This document shows positions 33,641-43,708 of a DNA stretch of 64,000 nt, piece after piece (within the stretch, counting starts at the first letter, position 1; each line of letters starts with the position of its first letter). Below the pieces are notes generated by a model. It ran no database searches. It worked only from the letters and a program-made list of their open reading frames with translations, and was not told where the DNA came from. Both the position numbers and the translations under genes were made by a program. The DNA comes from Diphasiastrum complanatum (taxonomy: Eukaryota; Streptophyta; Lycopodiopsida; Lycopodiales; Lycopodiaceae): assembly GCA_029204225.1 (NCBI GenBank), contig CM055100.1, forward strand, positions 32,951,645 through 33,015,644. The letters run 5' to 3'.

Positions 33641-36233
33641 AAAGACAACCATCTAGATTTTTCTCGTTTTACATGGATCTATCCTATTAAGGCTAAATCA
33701 GAAGTTTTTCAACATTTCATAGATTTTCTAGCAATGGTGGAAAATTAGTTTGGGCATTCTTTGAAGACCCTATGCACCGATCGAGGAGGGGAATACATTA
33801 AGAATACATTCGTGTATTTCTTTGAGAAAAAGGAATTCTGACAACTCCCTATACGCCTCAACAAAATGGTGTTGCCAAGCGAAAGAATTGCACACTTATG
33901 GGGATGGCCTGTTGCATGTTCAAAGCAAAGGGGCTGCCTCACAAGTTTTGGGTTGAAGCAGTTATAACGACAACATACATAAGCAAGCGTTGTCCTACTG
34001 GCATTGAAAGTATTAACTCCTTATGAAGTTTGGTATGGAAAGAAACCTACAATCTCTCACTTTCGTATTTTTGGTTGTACGGCTTATGCTTTTGTTTCGG
34101 ATAAACTTTGTACAAAGTTTGAGGATAAAGGAGTTAAATGCATTTTTGTTGGCTATAGTAGTAAAAGCAAAGGCTATACACTGTTCAATTTGAGCACTAA
34201 CAAGATTATTGTTAGTCATGATGTGCATTTTGATGAAAAAAATTCATTAGATGTGGCCCCAACTCATACCTTGAAGGGGGACAACCCACATAGTGTGAAT
34301 GTTGAAGTTTTTCCAGATTTGGTACCATCTTCTATTGTTGGAGATAAGGGGCAACAATCAACCAGTTTAGAACTGCCCAACACCTCATCAAGTTTAGAGC
34401 CTAATATTCATCAAGAATCGCCCATTGTTGCTCATAATCAGCATGCAGGAACTGTTGGACAACAAGGACCAGTTTTAGAAGATCTTGGACAGCCAAGTGC
34501 GGTGTCGGAGGATCTTGGACAACAATTTGTAAGAGACATGGCTGTTGGACAGCCCAAAACAGTCCCACGGTGGCTGTTGTCAACTTTGTGAGACAGCAAA
34601 GTATGTTCATTTTATGATGGAAAGACACATGCCTCTACAAAATCAGTGGACATGCTAATTTTTCAGATTTTGCTCTTACATCTCATGGAGATATTGCGGA
34701 AGAACCTGATTTTTATGAGCAGGCCAAGGGAGTAAAATGTTGGGAGGATGCGATGCAAGATGAGTATGACTCACTTATGAAAAACCAGATTTGGGTTCTT
34801 GTTGATCTTCCTCATGGGAAGAAGGAAATTGGTTCTAAATGGGTATACAAAATCAAGTATACAACAGATGGTACCATTGAAAGGTACAAGGCAAGGCTCG
34901 TTGCCAAAGGCTATGCTCAGCAAAAGGGGATTGATTATAAGGAGACTTTTTCTCCTACTGCTCGGATGACTACCGTGAGAGTAGTAACCTCTTTGGCTGT
35001 CCATTTTGGTTGGCATTTGTGGCAACTTGACATAAAGACAACATTCTTCAACGGTGATCTCAATGAGGAAGTGTACCTTCAACAACCTGCTGGTTTTTTG
35101 GTTGAAGGCCGAGAAGATAAAGTCTGTCTTCTCAAGAAGGCACTTTATGGACTGAAGCAAGCTCCAAGGATGTGGTATCAAAAGATACATGTCTACTTTT
35201 GTGATCGTGGGTTTACTAATAGTCCTAGCGAATCTACTCTTTATGTCAAGTATACTTCAGATTATATCATCATTATTTTGCTTTATGTTGATGATATTAC
35301 TATTACGGGAAGTAATGAGCAGCAAATTGATGCCGTAATACTTGATATTGGTATGGTTTTTGAAACTTCAGATTTAGGCCTATTGCACTTTTATCTTGGT
35401 CTTGAATTTGTACAAGAAGGGGCCGAAATTTTCATCTCTCAAGAACGCTACATTGGGCAGATTTTGAAGCGGTTCAAGATGGAAGATTGCAAGCCGGTTG
35501 CTACATCTATTGAGATAAGCCTGAAATTAAGTAGTCAAGGTGATGGTAACCATTTGATACTACTTTATATTGTCAAGCTCTTGGCTGTCTCATTTACCTA
35601 TGTAATTCAAGATCGGACATTTCTTATAGTGTCTCACTCATGAGTCAATTCATGCATGCCCCGATGACATCACATTGGAAAGCATTGAAGAGGATCTTTC
35701 GATATCTTCAAGGAACAAGAAGTCATAGACTGGTTTTCCCTGCTTGTGATGATGCATGTTTGGTTGGTTTTAGTGACTCGGATTGGGGTGGAGATCAAGA
35801 CACTAGACGCTCTACAAGTGGACATTGCTTGTTTTTTTATGAAAATTCTACAATTTCGTGGTCAAGTAAAAAGCAGCCCATTGTTGCTACTACTAGTGAG
35901 GTAGAATATAGAATGATATTTTCAGCCACACTAAAGTGTTTATGGCTGAGAAGACTACTTGTTGACATGAAGTTTGGCGAGCCCTCAGCCACTCTTATCT
36001 TGAGTGATAATCAAAGTGCTATTGCCATTGCACAGAATCCTATTTTTCATGCGAGGACGAAGCACATCGAGATCCATTATCACTTTGTTCGGGAGAGACT
36101 GCATGATGACGACATTTTACTTGAATATTGTTCTACGGAGGATAACATTGCGGACCTCTTCACTAAGGCATTGCAGTTAGAATTAAAGTTAGAATCATTG
36201 TGTTACTATACTGTGGGTCCTATCAGTGGATAA
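33640..36233 (+). pseudogene. Copia element A: integrase, RT and RNase H
   Basis: Pol part of a Ty1-copia retrotransposon. Integrase remnants (SLKTLCTDRGGEYI) are frameshifted to 34003. The integrase C-terminal part (34004-34591) is open, with PYEVWYGKKPTISHFRIFGC and VKCIFVGYSSKSKGY. RT (34753-35643) is open: SKWVYKIKYTTDGTIERYKA, ARLVAKGYAQ, KALYGLKQAP and the catalytic LLYVDDITITG. A frameshift near 35640 leads into RNase H (35640-36233) with VGFSDSDWGGD, SDNQSAIAI, HARTKHIEIHYHFVRE and IADLFTKAL. Orientation plus. The 3' LTR is not recognisable; an unrelated LTR starts at the end of RNase H. This is the best preserved Pol in the window, but it lacks Gag and protease and has stops, so it is inactive. 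Confidence 0.9.
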
Positions 36234-36450
36234 GGATAAGTTGGCCTTGCCACGAGGCAAGTCGACGGGACACGCGTCCCGCCAACGGCAACCTGGGTCA
36301 TGCATGAGTTGCCTGAGTGAACAACTATATGTACAGTGTAATTTCATTTTGAAGAAATATAGTTGCTATGTGAGCTTGCTGAGGAGAGTGATTTTCTGTC
36401 TGTGTTACTGTGTAGCATGATCTGTGTTCCTGTGCAAAGCAAATTCTAAG
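36210..36450 (+). mobile_element. Candidate 5' LTR end of copia element B
   Basis: About 240 bp that begins near tgtgggtcc and ends at a primer-binding site. It has two small hairpins (cttgcc-acga-ggcaag; cgggac-acgc-gtcccg, 36254-36283). Boundaries are by motif only. Confidence 0.45.
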
Positions 36451-36451
36451 T

Positions 36452-36463
36452 TGGTATCAGAGC
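36452..36463 (+). other. Primer-binding site of element B
   Basis: tggtatcagagc. Only about 30 bp later the sequence is already in integrase, so Gag and protease were deleted. Confidence 0.8.
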
Positions 36464-37628
36464 CGTACAGGGAATGTACACAGTACAGTGTCATCGTTGA
36501 AGAGAGCTTCGGGAGAATTGTTTGAGAAGCAGACAAGCAATAAGCTGAAACAAATTCGCACAGATCGTGGAGGTGAATACATTTCCAATAAATTTAAAGC
36601 TTATTGTACTGATCAAGATAATATGCACACGAAGACTGCATCTTACACACCTCAGCACAATGGAATAGCTGAACGAATGAATCGTACATCGATGGAAGCT
36701 GCAAGGTGTATGACGGCTCATGCGAAAGCACCAAAACAGTTGTGGGCATAATCAGTGGCTACATCAAATTATCTTTAGAATCATATTCTGAAATCTTGAA
36801 TACTAGATAAAACTCCTCATGAGATATGGTAGAAGTCGAAGTTAAATCTAGCACATGTTCGGACATTTGGATGTGCAGTGTATCTGCACATACTAGGTAA
36901 GCTAAGAAAGAAACTCAATGAAAAGACAGAACAAGATTTTCTGGTAGGATTCGAGTTACATTCATCATATTATCATGTTTATGTACCCGAAATTGGCAAG
37001 ATAAAAGTTGTTCGAGATGTTAAATTTGATGAGACAAAATACATAGCGGACAGTGATCTAGTCGGCTATGATATTCTCTACCAATAACAACTAAAGAAAA
37101 ACAAGTAGAAGATGAAAGAGAATTACCAAATTTAGAGGGAGGTCAAGATCAAGTGCCTGACAAACTCGAATTCCAACAGAAAAGCTTGAATCAGAATCGA
37201 ACTCGAAACCTGCAAAATCAAACTCGAAACCACTTGTGAAAAGATCAGACAGACAACGAAAACCACCAGAAAGGTATGGTCAAGATGTTTTTTAATATAA
37301 CCATCAAATTTTGTGGTTTCTTTGACGAACCTCAAACATTTGAAAAAGCTGTTGATGGACCAGATAAAGATCGCTGGATTCAGACAATGGAGGACGATAT
37401 GTCATCCATATACAAGAACAATGTATAAACACTCGGACCTATACCTGATGGCAGAAAACCAGTCAAGTGCAAGTGGATCTACAAGATTAAAACAAGTCCT
37501 GATGGAGAAAACATCAGATACAAGACAAGGTTAGTTGCTAAAGGATTTTCATAGAAGTATGGGATCGACTACACTGATACTTTCTCACCGGTAGTCAAAC
37601 ATACATCAATTTGCTTGTTATTCACGTA

Positions 37629-37633
37629 TGCAG
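37629..37633 (+). repeat. Target-site duplication of element C (left)
   Basis: tgcag, repeated at 39444-39448. Five bases is the usual length for Ty1-copia integration. Confidence 0.85.
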
Positions 37634-38257
37634 TGTGAAAGATTTCAGATCCTTAAGATCCAATCTACTTGAATGATCTTTGGTTAGAAAGAGAAATATA
37701 CTACCAATCTCACCAATGTAGAAAAATCAGCATCTACACACAAAATGAGATGCAAACACCAATAGAACTTGATCAAACTTGAATGAAATGATAAAGTATT
37801 GTTGCTGTCCATACAAAACCAACTAGCTACTGTATTTCACACATGTGGATCCAAAAATAACAAATATAGACCATTCTACACGTAGAATTGCAAGCAATCA
37901 CCAAGATAGTGCACCAATGGATAGTAGAACCCAAGAGAACCATGTATAAGCATGAAATGAGATAGAGAAGAGAGAAGAATACTCTCTCCACGAGTTACAT
38001 CCTTTTATAATAGGTCCAAACCCTATTTGGCCACTTGGCTTTTCCACCAAAATGTTAACCTTAGTAATTTTTGGGTCTAGATTCAATGTACCCAACTATT
38101 CAAATTTGAATCTACTCAAACTCGCATTCTAACTTTTCCACACTTTCAAAAAGTGTTTATTCAAATGAAATTTAGACTAATGGACTTTGAAAAGTCAATC
38201 TCTAAGTCTAAAACAAGTTATAGCAAAAATGTGATGAAACTAGTTGAATCTTTCACA
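37634..38257 (-). repeat. 3' LTR of element C
   Basis: 624 bp with perfect terminal inverted repeats (tgtgaaagatt ... aatctttcaca, TG..CA ends). A purine tract (gaagaaggag on the minus strand) lies just outside the 38257 end, as expected of a polypurine tract. It contains a TATA-like box (minus-strand ctattataaaagg, near 38013). Confidence 0.9.
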
Positions 38258-38303
38258 CTCCTTCTTCAACTAGTTTTAGCATAGACTTTGTCCAAGTGAA
38301 GTC

Positions 38304-39443
38304 CTATGCTTTCATGAACAAGTCTTTTCCCAATGCTTTGGTGAAGATATCAGCTACACATTCTCTTGAAGACACATGTTGAAGCTCCACCTCCTTTGCA
38401 ATGACTTGCTCCCTCACAAAATGATATTGTATCTCAATATGCTTGCTCCTAGCATGAGAGATAGGATTGGATGACATTCTCTGGGCTAATTGATTGTCAC
38501 AAAATATGATTGGGCTCTTTGAAAAATCCAGCAAGTGAAGATCCTTGATCATCCTCTTGATCCAAACCATTTCCTTTGTGCAATGTGTAAGAGCTTTGTA
38601 CTCGGCCTCACTAGATGACAATGAGATAGTGGCTTGTTTCTTTGACATCCATGACATAGCTCCATCACCTATGAAAATACAATAAGCACTAGTGGATTTT
38701 CTATCCATTATATCTCCAGCATAGTCCGAATATGAAAATCCAAAAAGATTAGGTGATGATCCCTCATACAATATGTCAAAATCTCAAGTTGCAGTGATGT
38801 ACCTCTTCGCTTTCCTAGCTTCCAATGCTCCTCACTAGGATCTTGCATGAATTGACTCAAACTTCCAACACAATAGCTTGGATCAGGTCTAGTAATGGTT
38901 AGATAGATGAGTGAACCAACTAGCTTTCTATAGAGAGTAATGTCCTCAAAGGATCTTTCATTACCTCTTATAGTTAGCTTTACATGAGACTCCATAGGTG
39001 TATCAATAGCTTTTGCATCTACCATATGAAATCTTTCTAGAATAGAACTAGCATACTTCTCTTGACAAATGAAAGTAGATTGAGAAGATCTAATGACTTC
39101 TATTCCCAAAATGTAATGCAAATTACCAAGATCATGCACCTCAAATTCCTTCTTAAGAGCATTCTTGATATCCTCCACATCTTGATTGTCTCCACCACTC
39201 AAGATGATATCATCCACATAGATTAGCGAGATGGTAACATCATTTCCAGCAAACCTATAATAAAGTGAATGATCACACTCACTCATAACAAAGCCTTGAG
39301 AGAGTAAAAAAGTGTTAAACTTAGCATACCAACTCCTTGGTGCTTGCTTAAGGCCATACGTACTCTTTTGTAGAAGACACACATGATTTGGCTTTGTTGA
39401 TGAAATGTAGCTCTCGGGTTGCTCCATGTACACATCTTTCACA
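38304..39443 (-). pseudogene. RT C-terminal part and RNase H of element C
   Basis: The minus-strand frame starts in RT at VKDVYMEQPES (39443). It continues with YGLKQAPRSWYAKF, the catalytic SLIYVDDIILSG, EFEVHDLGNLHYILGIEV, and QEKYASSILERFHM to about 38790. One frameshift then leads to RNase H (38771-38304): FSYSDYAGDIMDRKSTSA, SSSEAEYKAL, CDNQLAQRMSSNPISHARSK and VADIFTKALGKD, ending 47 bp before the LTR. Few defects compared with element B, consistent with a later insertion. Confidence 0.9.
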
Positions 39444-39990
39444 TGCAGTGGCTCATGTCTGAAAATCCATATTGTGGATGAGAAGACTGCATTCTTGCAC
39501 GCAAAATTGGAAGAAGATTTATTCATAGACCAACCACTTGGTTTTATAAGCCAAGAAAATCCAAAATACGGATGTCACATGAATAAAAACATTTATGGTC
39601 TGAAACAAGCAGTGAGACAATGGTATAGAAAGAAGGATGAAGCATTGTGTTCCATGGGCTTCAGACCTCTATTTGCTTAATCAAATGTCTATATCAAGCA
39701 TGTCCAAAATGAAATGATCATTCTAGCTATTTATGTTGATTAAATGCTTATCTTCTCAAGCTAATTTCAGATGTCAAAAGAGACATTTCTGAAATATTTG
39801 AGATCGCTGACCTAGGAGAAGCTAAAATCTATCTAGGCTTGTAGATCGTGAGAGACTTTGAAGGTGGTAAGCTGTATCTTCACCAACAAAAGTACACTCA
39901 AAAGATCATTGAAGACTTCAACATGCTCAAATGCAAAGGTGTGCATACTCCCATGATACTTGAAACAATACTGAGCAAGACAAATTGTCC

Positions 39991-40106
39991 AACAGAAATA
40001 ATTTGCATTTTGCGAAAGTTTCGCGAATCGTTCGAGAGACTTTTATCAGTTTGTCACCAGAGTTCTAGCTAAAATTTGCAGTTTTTGAGTGCAAATTTCG
40101 CATCAG
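39991..40106 (+). mobile_element. LTR end of copia element D
   Basis: About 115 bp with the ttcgcgaa octamer (gaaagtttcgcgaatcg, about 40014-40030), ending before a slightly mutated primer-binding site (tggtattagagc, 40107-40118). The left edge is where coding similarity to element B ends. Confidence 0.5.
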
Positions 40107-40218
40107 TGGTATTAGAGCCACCTTGTCAAAGTCTGACATAGCCAAAAAAGCCATCAGATCCAGGAGGCTAAGCATTCAAACAAACAACCATTAACAAGTG
40201 AGAACACAAATTCAGGAG

Positions 40219-40668
40219 AAATGGCTTCAATAAGCAACATATAATCCAAGATCTGTACAATCATTGATTCATCAGGATCTAACTTCCTAGCATGGAAGGT
40301 TAAGACCTCGCTGATACTGAAGGGAGAAGGATTATTCCCCTGGGTAGATGGCACCAAGGAGATGCCTACAACAACAGGCAAGGAGCTACACGAATGGAGG
40401 GAGAAGAATGACAAGGCAGTAGCCTTGTTATCATCATCCATTGAGGATAGCCTAACACTTGACCTGCCTGCAATCTCTAAAGCAAAGGAGATGTGGGATA
40501 CTCTACTCACAAGATTTTAGACGAAATCACGCAGTCAAATAATGATGCTCGAAGATCAGCTGACGAACCTACAGTGGGATGGCAAAGACCTCACTTCCTT
40601 TATTAGGAAGATCTATTCCTTTCACTACACAATTCTGGAGCAGAAAATGCAGTGTCAGTAGACACCGA
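40219..40668 (+). pseudogene. Copia element D Gag
   Basis: A Gag start about 100 bp after the primer-binding site. The frame reads NFLAWKVKTSLILKGEGLFP, EWREKNDKAVALLSSSIED, KEMWDTLLTRF and, past one stop, MMLEDQLTNLQWDGKDLTSF. This is the plant copia Gag (UBN2-type) pattern with W..L...Y/F and the L..L.....D...F segment. There are two stops. No zinc knuckle or Pol follows, so the element is truncated near 40670. Confidence 0.8.
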
Positions 40669-40679
40669 AAATGAGTTTA

Positions 40680-42290
40680 GAATTTTCTAAAAAGTATTTA
40701 GGTCTCGTAATCGATGGGATGGATCAAAAGAAAACACTAATGCCGCATTTTGTAAGAGTGCAAAAAATTTAAACGAAGCTGATTTTATTCATGTTCATTT
40801 GGTTGGTGCTCTTATATTCAGTGACACTTTGCAGTCTAAAGTGTATTTCAATCATCCAAATGTTTGAAATGATCCAAACTTGACCATTACCATAATTCAC
40901 AAAATAATAGTTGAATTTGGTAATAGTCTTCTTGAGGATACTACCATAGAAAATAAAAATCAAACAATGCTGGCATATCTATCGATGTTAGTTGCTCTGA
41001 AAATTTTCAAAAAAATCAAAATTGAAGGAAGAATGCTATTATGAAGTTCGAGTGAGAGACTACATTGTGATAGAGTTCTAATAAGCAAATGAGTTAGCTT
41101 GCCACACATTATGAGCAAAAGCCTTTCGTAGTGAAGCAGATATGTTAATATCTCTGCCCTACTAGTGTCGACCATAGCTATGAGCAGATTTTTGAGTGAG
41201 ATCTTTGCCTCTTTCACCATGTGGGTATAGGCAATTCAACAAACTTGTTGCTCATTTTTTCCATAAAGCAATGGCCTATTACAAAGCAAAATGGCAATCT
41301 CAAGCATCAGTTTCATATGTAACACTTAGCGAAATCTAAATGGTCTTTATTTTTAGGGCAAAAATGCTTAAGCAAGGAAAGTTTCATGTCCCACTTGTAA
41401 TTATCCCATGTGCACAATGATAAGTTTTGCTAAATGTAGCCATGGTGCTAAATTAGAATAGGATTAGCTTAGTAGATTAGTTAATAAAGAGGCCTAATCA
41501 ACCATGCTATATTTGCTATTGGTGGGAATTGTAGTAATGATTGTAAGGCCCAAATTCAGCTATTAAGGCCCCAAATTCAAATTAGAGGCACAAAGGACCA
41601 CTATAATTGGAGGTGATCATGCTAATTTGGAGGCTATTCTCATTTTTCAACTCTCAGTGTTCTTGAAGTTTTTCTTTGAAAGCTCTATTGATGTGATTTG
41701 TGGTTCCTGTGCCTAAAATCACATGAGAGCTTGATCATGATCTAGATTAAGGCTTGATGTACTGAATGATCAGTAACAATGATGGATCTTACCTTTCTTT
41801 ACCATATTTTTTCTCTATTTTGTCTAGGTTTTTTTAATTTTTAACTAGTTTCTTTTTCATGTTTTCACCATGCTAATTTGATCTTTAATAATGGATTATA
41901 TGTTTGACTACTAACATTGGCACATGACATACCATTCACCAAAATGTCAAGGCTTCAACTAGAGAGTGTGCTTATGTACGAATCATGATAAGAAAATAGG
42001 CACATATTGTGCCAACTAAAGGAATTGTGAAGACAAAAGATGTGGAACATGAATAGCCTTGATTTTTTTTTTTCACAACCTACATAATTATGTGCATAGT
42101 GTACATCCTAATAAATAAAGGCTTACTAAATTTAGAGTGCAAAGGCTTCCAAGTATCCCTCAATCCTTGATCTTTGTGAACATAATCAGTATTATGTGGG
42201 AGAAGAAAATCTGTTTTGCAAATATGTCTTTAAACATCATGGGAGTTTTTTTTCTATTTGGGCTATCTTTGCTTTTTGGCTATGTTTTTA
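40680..42290. other. No supported gene (40.7-42.3 kb)
   Basis: AT-rich DNA with short ORFs. No family recognised. Confidence 0.45.
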
Positions 42291-42299
42291 TTTTTTTGA

Positions 42300-42550
42300 T
42301 AAAAACCCACGTGAGGACCGATGCGCGCTACACGTGGCCTCAGGGTGCTAGCTCCCGGGACCATGTGGGCGCTGAGGCTTGTGACATGCGGCCCTAGGGC
42401 GTTGGCGCCGGGACCATGTGGGCGCCAGTGCCCGTGACACGCAGCCACTGAGACATGCGGCCGACCACTTGATCGGGGCCACGTGGGCATCTGCGCCCAC
42501 GACACGTGGCCACTGGGGCCGCAAGACGTGGCCCACTTGGGGAGGTGGTT
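42300..42550. repeat. GC-rich degenerate repeat rich in ACGTG
   Basis: Repeats built on gggaccatgtgggcgc and cgtgacacgcggcc words (periods near 60 bp). They contain several cacgtg/acgtgg sites (about 42309, 42331, 42480, 42503, 42526). The composition is sharply GC-rich against an AT-rich background. It lies 1.15-1.4 kb upstream of P450 gene 2 and has no counterpart upstream of gene 1. Confidence 0.7.
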
Positions 42551-42559
42551 TCTGGGGAG

Positions 42560-43566
42560 TACGGCAGGGGGCGTACAGCCCTGTGGGCACAGGCATTAAA
42601 TGCATGTGCACAAGCAATAATTCAAGGGTGATGAGGGGGATTGAATGATTCAATATCCTCTGCACCTTTGGATGAAGTTGGTTATCCCCTGTGCCCTTCC
42701 AGATTGAGGATGAAGAGAGGCTCACGAGTGTACATGTGATCAAGATGCTTATGGAATGAAGAAGCCAGGTGCCAGCATGCAGTTGTATTGCAGATCCTAG
42801 ACACAAGGAAGGAGGAATGACAACGAATATAATTTATTGGTTCATTCGTGGGGTGGCAGCCGCCAGTGTGTTATAAGTACAGGTTGCCCACCATCCCATT
42901 CCTCCCTCTAACTATATTGCTGTGTAACGTGCGTAGCAGCGGCAGCACTAGTTGCAATTGGGGTGGGTGCTATCGTCAGTGGCTCCCTTTCATTCCTTTT
43001 TTCTGTTCTCATCAATTCGCCTTAATTTGCATCCATTGGTGGGTTATTGAATGACAGTGATAAAGTGGGCAGCAAGCAATAGTATTACACAAACAAGACC
43101 CATCAACAACATCTCTCACTTCGCATGACCTGCATCGAGATTCTTTGATTTGGATCAGATTTATTAGTGTATGCTATACCAACATCAGTGTGTCTTGTGT
43201 TGAATCAGATTGATAATTGTGTGTGATCTGACAGAGCCTTGTGGCCCCAGGCACAGGATTTGTGTAAGAGTGTGGCGTACAGTACTTGTTCTGTGGGTAC
43301 TGCTAGGTTTGGAAGTAAGAGAATTATAGGAAGAATTTTGTACTTGTTCTGTGAGTACTGGTAGGATTGGCAGGAGTAAGAGAATAGGAAGAATTTTGCA
43401 CATGACGGCCCACCTTGTGTTGTGCAGTTAATAATACCACCTGTCTCATACGTAGGTGTTAAGAGCCGCGATGTCTTCCGACGAGGTGGGAGTTGTGTAA
43501 CTTGGGTTTGATCAGTTTCAGACGAATCATTGCATTTGGTTTTGGTGTCACAGTGTAGCTTCCATG
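42560..43566. other. Upstream region of P450 gene 2, not shared with gene 1
   Basis: No gene seen. A TATA-like ttataagt at 42871-42878 and a pair of acttgttctgtg(g/a)gtactg phrases (about 43276-43296 and 43341-43361). It could be an LTR remnant, but no primer-binding site or Pol is visible. Confidence 0.35.
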
Positions 43567-43621
43567 TGATATAGCTTTAGGAGGCTTTTCATACCTGAAT
43601 CAAAATTCGACGCCGTTAATC

Positions 43622-43629
43622 TTGTGTGT

Positions 43630-43703
<74 letters not shown>
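43622..43703 (+). repeat. (GT)n(GA)n microsatellite directly before the ATG of P450 gene 2
   Basis: The gt run (with one tgtgtatt interruption at the start) passes into a ga run ending in gagag|ATG. It is longer than the tract before gene 1. Confidence 0.9.

Positions 43704-43708
<5 letters not shown>

Larger units (their letters stand above)
37634..39443 (-). mobile_element. Copia element C, 5'-truncated but flanked by target duplication
   Basis: A 1,810-bp minus-strand insertion in the RT gene of element B. It has a complete 3' LTR and the 3' end of Pol. The outer end at 39443 lies inside RT coding sequence yet reads TGTGAAAGAT on the minus strand, the same ten bases as the start of its LTR. 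It is directly followed by the second tgcag. The host frame is continuous on both sides once the insert is ignored, apart from old mutations. The most economical history is a full-length insertion followed by deletion between the two TGTGAAAGAT copies. Confidence 0.88.
36490..39990 (+). pseudogene. Copia element B: integrase and RT, split by element C
   Basis: Left part (36490-37633): integrase core with IRTDRGGEYISNKFKAYC and YTPQHNGIAERMNRT, the chain after the catalytic Asp/Glu, then VRTFGCAVYLH and FLVGFELHSSYYHVY. RT begins with CKWIYKIKTSPDGENIRYK and TRLVAKGFS, and breaks at 37633. Right part (39444-39990): DEKTAFLHAKLEEDLFIDQP, IYGLKQAVRQWY, a mutated catalytic region near 39730 (AIYVD then a stop), FEIADLGEAKIYLG and QQKYTQKIIEDF. 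RNase H is lost. The two parts belong to one gene; the 1,810-bp block between them is inserted element C. Several stops and frameshifts; inactive. Confidence 0.88.

Noticed and set aside
36254-36283. Two 6-bp-stem hairpins in the element B LTR as regulatory RNA
   Set aside because: Stems are too short to separate from chance.
43427-43566. A primer-binding site at ttggtgtcacag before P450 gene 2
   Set aside because: Too many differences from the copia and gypsy consensus sites, and no retroelement coding follows.
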